Assembly (NCBI RefSeq): GCF_003955715.1
Contig: NZ_CP034463.1
Coordinates: forward strand, 10,230,001-10,294,000
DNA: 64,000 nucleotides
From: Streptomyces aquilus
GTDB taxonomy: Bacteria > Actinomycetota > Actinomycetes > Streptomycetales > Streptomycetaceae
Direction: 5' to 3'
Positions 61,430 through 64,000 of the stretch are shown here, in pieces. The translations under genes were made by a program, and so were the position numbers. A model generated the notes under the pieces. It had not been told where the DNA came from. It ran no database searches and saw only the letters and a program-made list of their open reading frames with translations. The stretch's first letter is position 1. Each line of letters opens with the position of its first letter.

Positions 61430-62237
61430 CGGTGGGCTGCCGCGAGGTTGCCCTCATCGGCACCGTACAGACCAGCTTCGGCGCGGGCGGGCGGAGCGAG
61501 CCGGGAGTCGCGACTTGACTCCTTGAGCTCGGCTCGCCCCAGAGCGAACGCTCGGCGGCGCGGTATGGCGGTGAGCGCTGGCCTCGACAGTGTTCTCCCG
61601 CTGGTCCGTGCCGCCCGTGAGGGGCTCACGGTGCGTGAGGTCGCGGCACAGATATAGGCCTGGACGGGCTGATCCTCTCGTCATGCTGGTTCGCCTCTCT
61701 GGGATGCGGGGGGTAGGGGACCGGCCGGGGCTTGCAGGTCAGCAGCCCCGCCTGCATGGCGGCCCGCACGTCAGCTCCGGAGGGCGTGGCCACCTACAGC
61801 ACGGCGCGAATGCGGGAGAAGGGCAGGAGCCGGAGTTGAGGGCATGTGCGCGCACGGGACGTCCTTGCGGATGGATGTGGAGGTGAGGGGCGGTTCAGGC
61901 GAGGGGGCTGAGCGGCGGAGCTCAAGACGAGAGCGTCCCAGTGCTGCGCTCGTATTCCATGGTCCGCGTCTATGTGAAGGACCGCCGCAAGGAGGTACGC
62001 CGGCAGGCGGGGGGGCCCGGAGGCGATGTTCGTGCCGCAGACCCATCTGCCAGGGGCAGAGGCGGAGGTCGACTGCGGCGACGTGCACGTCATGCTCGCG
62101 GGCAAGATGACCAAGGTCTATCTGTGCTCGATGCGGCTGTCCTACTCCGGAAAAGGCGGTGCACCGGGTGTTCGCCTCCTGCGGCCAGGCGCAGGTCGAA
62201 GGCCCCAGCTCCTTGCCCGTGTGCCGCTCCGCGCTGC
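61430..62237. pseudogene. Relic of an IS21-family istA gene in otherwise empty DNA
   Basis: From about 61937 the plus strand encodes istA-like pieces in shifting frames: SMVRVYVKDRRKEVRRQAG, then MFVPQTHLPGAEAEVDCGDV with LCSMRLSYSGK from 62026, then FASCGQ. In intact istA these are consecutive parts of the integrase core. At least two frameshifts separate them. The second IS481-family element has inserted at 62238. The 500 bases before 61937 show no gene. Confidence 0.6.
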
Positions 62238-62243
62238 TCTAGA

Positions 62244-63350
62244 TGTACTGCCCAGGCAGGTTGGTCGAGTTTGTGCTCTGACACCGTCTGAATCGGATGA
62301 CGGGTGAAGGCCTCCGGTTGTGGAGTGGAGCTGTCGAGGAACCGCTCCGCCAAACAGGAGGCCTTCGTGTCTCACGCTAACGCTGCTTTGACGCCTCGTG
62401 CCCGTCTGCGCCTGGCACGTCTGATCGTTGATGACGGGTGGCCCGTCGCCCGTGCAGCCGAGCGCTATGACGTGTCCTGGCCCACCGCCAAGCGGTGGGC
62501 CGACCGTTACGCCGAGTCCGGTGAGGAGGCGATGCTCGACCGGTCCTCACGGCCCCACCACAGCCCGCCCGGACCCCACAGCCGCAGGTCCGCCGGATCG
62601 TGCATCTGCGCTGGAAGCAGCGGCTGGGCCCGGTCCAGATCGCCGGGCGGCTGGGCATGCCCGCCTCGACCGTCCACGCGGTCCTGACCAGGTGCCGGAT
62701 CAATCGGCTGTCCCACATCGACCGCGTCACCGGCGAGCCGGTCCGCCGTTACGGACACGATCACCCCGGCGCGATGCTCCACATCGACGTCAAGAAGCTC
62801 GGGAACGTGCCCGACGGCGGCTGGCGTTACGTCGGACGCGTCCAGGGCCGCACAAACCGTGCCGCAACACCCGACAGGCCCCGCAACAAGTACCGCGGAC
62901 CGCTGCTGGGGACCGCGTTCGTGCACACCGTCGTCGACGACCATTCCCGCGTCGCCTACGCCGAGATCTGCGATGACGAGACGGCCGCGACCGCGGCCGG
63001 TGTTCTGCACCGGGCGGTCAACTGGTTCGCCGCCCGCGGGGTGAGCATCGAGCGGGTCCTCACCGACAACGGCTCGGCCTACCGCTCCCGGCACTGGTCC
63101 CGGGCCTGCGACGAACTCGGGATCACACCGAAGAAGACCCGGCCCTACCGGCCGCAGACGAACGGCAAGGTCGAACGCTTCCACCGCACCCTCGCCGACG
63201 GCTGGGCCCTGGGACGCTTCTACGCCAGCGAATCAGCCCGCCGCAAAGCCCTGCCGGCCTGGCTCCATCACTACAATCACCATCGCCCCCACACCGCGAC
63301 CGGCGGCAAACCACCCATCACCAGGTTGACCAACGTCCCTGGGCAGTACA
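62244..63350. mobile_element. IS481-family insertion sequence 2, 1107 bp
   Basis: Ends TGTACTGCCCAGGCAGGTTG and the inverse TGTACTGCCCAGGGACGTTG match at 18 of 20 bases. A 6-bp duplication TCTAGA flanks the element (62238-62243 and 63351-63356). It is nested in the IS21 relic. The transposase gene inside is frameshifted. Confidence 0.85.
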
Positions 63351-63355
63351 TCTAG
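62367..63355 (+). pseudogene. IS481-type transposase (frameshifted)
   Basis: GTG 62367 follows AGGAGG. The first frame gives the helix-turn-helix (RLARLIVDDGWPVARAAERY, then SWPTAKRWADRYAESGE) up to about DRSSRPHHSP. The rest lies in another frame: RTPQPQVRRIVHLRWKQRLG, then Asp in HIDVKKLGNV, Asp in VLTDNGSAYRS, and Glu in NGKVERFHRTL. One missing C near 62570 explains the shift. A programmed shift is possible but no classic slippery run is present. The stop TAG (63353-63355) lies in the target duplication, outside the element. Confidence 0.8.
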
Positions 63356-63497
63356 ACGGACAGGGCATGCTCTGCCGTCTGCCGCGCCCGTCGCTGCCGC
63401 CGATTACCGGATACGGCGGTTCGACGGCGGAGGGCTGGAGCGCAGGCCCAGGGGGAGAAGGGGAAGCGACCTGGTGCTGCAGCAGCGGCGCTGGATG

Positions 63498-64000
63498 TCA
63501 GCGCAGGTTGGTGAGCCAGGTGACCTTGGCCGTCGGCGCAATCTTCTCGTTCACCAGGGTCTCGGTCCGCCGGTCCCACGCGGAGCCGGTGGTGGCCATC
63601 ACGAACTCGTCCGCGCTGAGCTCGTCGATCAGGCCCTTGAGAGCGGCGCAACGCCGCGCTTCCTCACGTTTCGTCTGCTCGAGACGATCACTGATCTTGG
63701 CTTCGCCGATGACGATCCGGCCGTCGACGATGGCCCAGAGGTCGACCTCGAGGTCCGGGTATCCATCCCGGCGGACGACCGCTTCGGGCATGTACTGGAA
63801 GGAGCGCGCCGGCTCCGAGAGCGCCGCGAGCGCGAGGACCGGCACCTGGACGTTCGAGCGCAGGCCCTGGTAGGCGACCTCGTCGAGACCGTAGTACCAC
63901 TGCGGCTCCAACTCCTGTCCCTTCCAGGCCGACCGGACGATCGGGTTGTGCTGACGGCAGCGCTGGCACCGGAAATGCGCTCCGATGTCCTCCAGCCGGT
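63498..64000 (-). CDS. Zinc-ribbon/PD-(D/E)XK-like protein (partial, runs off right edge)
   Basis: The frame is open to the right edge, so the N-terminus is missing. The visible 166 residues start with a zinc-ribbon-like piece, HFRCQRCRQHN, followed by PIVRSAWKGQELEPQWYYGL. A nuclease-like core follows: DLEVDLWAIVDGRIVIGEAK fits the Asp-x(n)-Glu-x-Lys pattern of PD-(D/E)XK enzymes. The C-terminal part is helical. Such proteins often belong to defence or mobile-element functions. The identity of the missing part decides its role. Confidence 0.6.
   Translation of the reverse strand, partial: RLEDIGAHFRCQRCRQHNPIVRSAWKGQELEPQWYYGLDEVAYQGLRSNVQVPVLALAALSEPARSFQYMPEAVVRRDGYPDLEVDLWAIVDGRIVIGEAKISDRLEQTKREEARRCAALKGLIDELSADEFVMATTGSAWDRRTETLVNEKIAPTAKVTWLTNLR

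Overview
The window is 64 kb of high-GC actinobacterial DNA, almost certainly Streptomyces or a close relative. The signs are frequent GTG starts, strings of genes joined by 4-bp ATGA/GTGA overlaps, an XRE/DUF397 regulator pair, BlaI, IclR and TetR regulators, and a replication-relaxation-type protein. It reads as accessory DNA (a chromosome arm, integrated elements or a linear plasmid). There are five transposase loci, one triple-recombinase transposition module, a tRNA 3' half that looks like an attachment site, and several genes broken by frameshifts, stop codons or insertions. No rRNA gene, complete tRNA or CRISPR array was seen.

Layout. 1-2.9 kb: a partial MGDG-synthase-like glycosyltransferase diverges from a BlaI repressor and M56 metalloprotease pair over two BlaI-like operators. 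3.4 kb: a tRNA-Met(CAT) 3' half. 3.7-7.4 kb: a decayed fructan/sucrose operon (GH32 enzyme, intact MalG-type permease, frameshifted MalF-type permease, binding-protein stub cut off by an ISL3 remnant). 9.2-15.5 kb: a tightly coupled minus-strand operon with an ATP-binding regulator, a MurA-like enolpyruvyl transferase, a 5'-nucleotidase-like phosphoesterase, two dCTP-deaminase-like proteins, a GT4 glycosyltransferase and a serine hydrolase. It diverges from an XRE regulator and flavoprotein pair. 17.7-21.2 kb: plasmid-type genes (replication-relaxation protein with iteron-like repeats, DNA-binding proteins, a PAPS-reductase-like pseudogene). 21.3-28.3 kb: a Tn554-like module of three tyrosine recombinases and a small coiled-coil protein. 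The first recombinase is split by an IS5-family element that carries a passenger gene.

28.6-44.2 kb: an aromatic meta-cleavage catabolic island (FAD hydroxylase, extradiol dioxygenase, C-C hydrolase, two 2-keto-4-pentenoate hydratases, acylating acetaldehyde dehydrogenase, 4-hydroxy-2-oxovalerate aldolase), two decarboxylase-type amidohydrolases, an MFS exporter, an acetate-type symporter, and TetR and IclR regulators with visible operator palindromes. 44.6 kb: an LmeA-like lipoprotein-type gene. 45.9-50.5 kb: an isoprenoid locus with an ABC ATPase, an all-trans polyprenyl synthase, and one polypeptide joining an ABC-2 permease, a squalene/phytoene-synthase domain and a cis-prenyltransferase domain. 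51.8-54.8 kb: an MFS exporter, an IS481-family element and a small membrane protein. 55-59.3 kb: a coiled-coil DNA-binding protein, then a coupled radical-SAM/SPASM operon with a 55-residue Cys-containing precursor-like peptide and a GNAT enzyme. 59.5-61.4 kb: two small proteins, an XRE regulator and a DUF397 protein. 61.9-63.4 kb: an IS21 relic holding a second IS481-family element. Right edge: a truncated zinc-ribbon/PD-(D/E)XK-like protein.

Three gene sets stand out as possible undescribed systems: the fused isoprenoid synthase with its ABC partner, the enolpyruvyl-transferase/nucleotidase/paired-Dcd operon, and the radical-SAM peptide operon.
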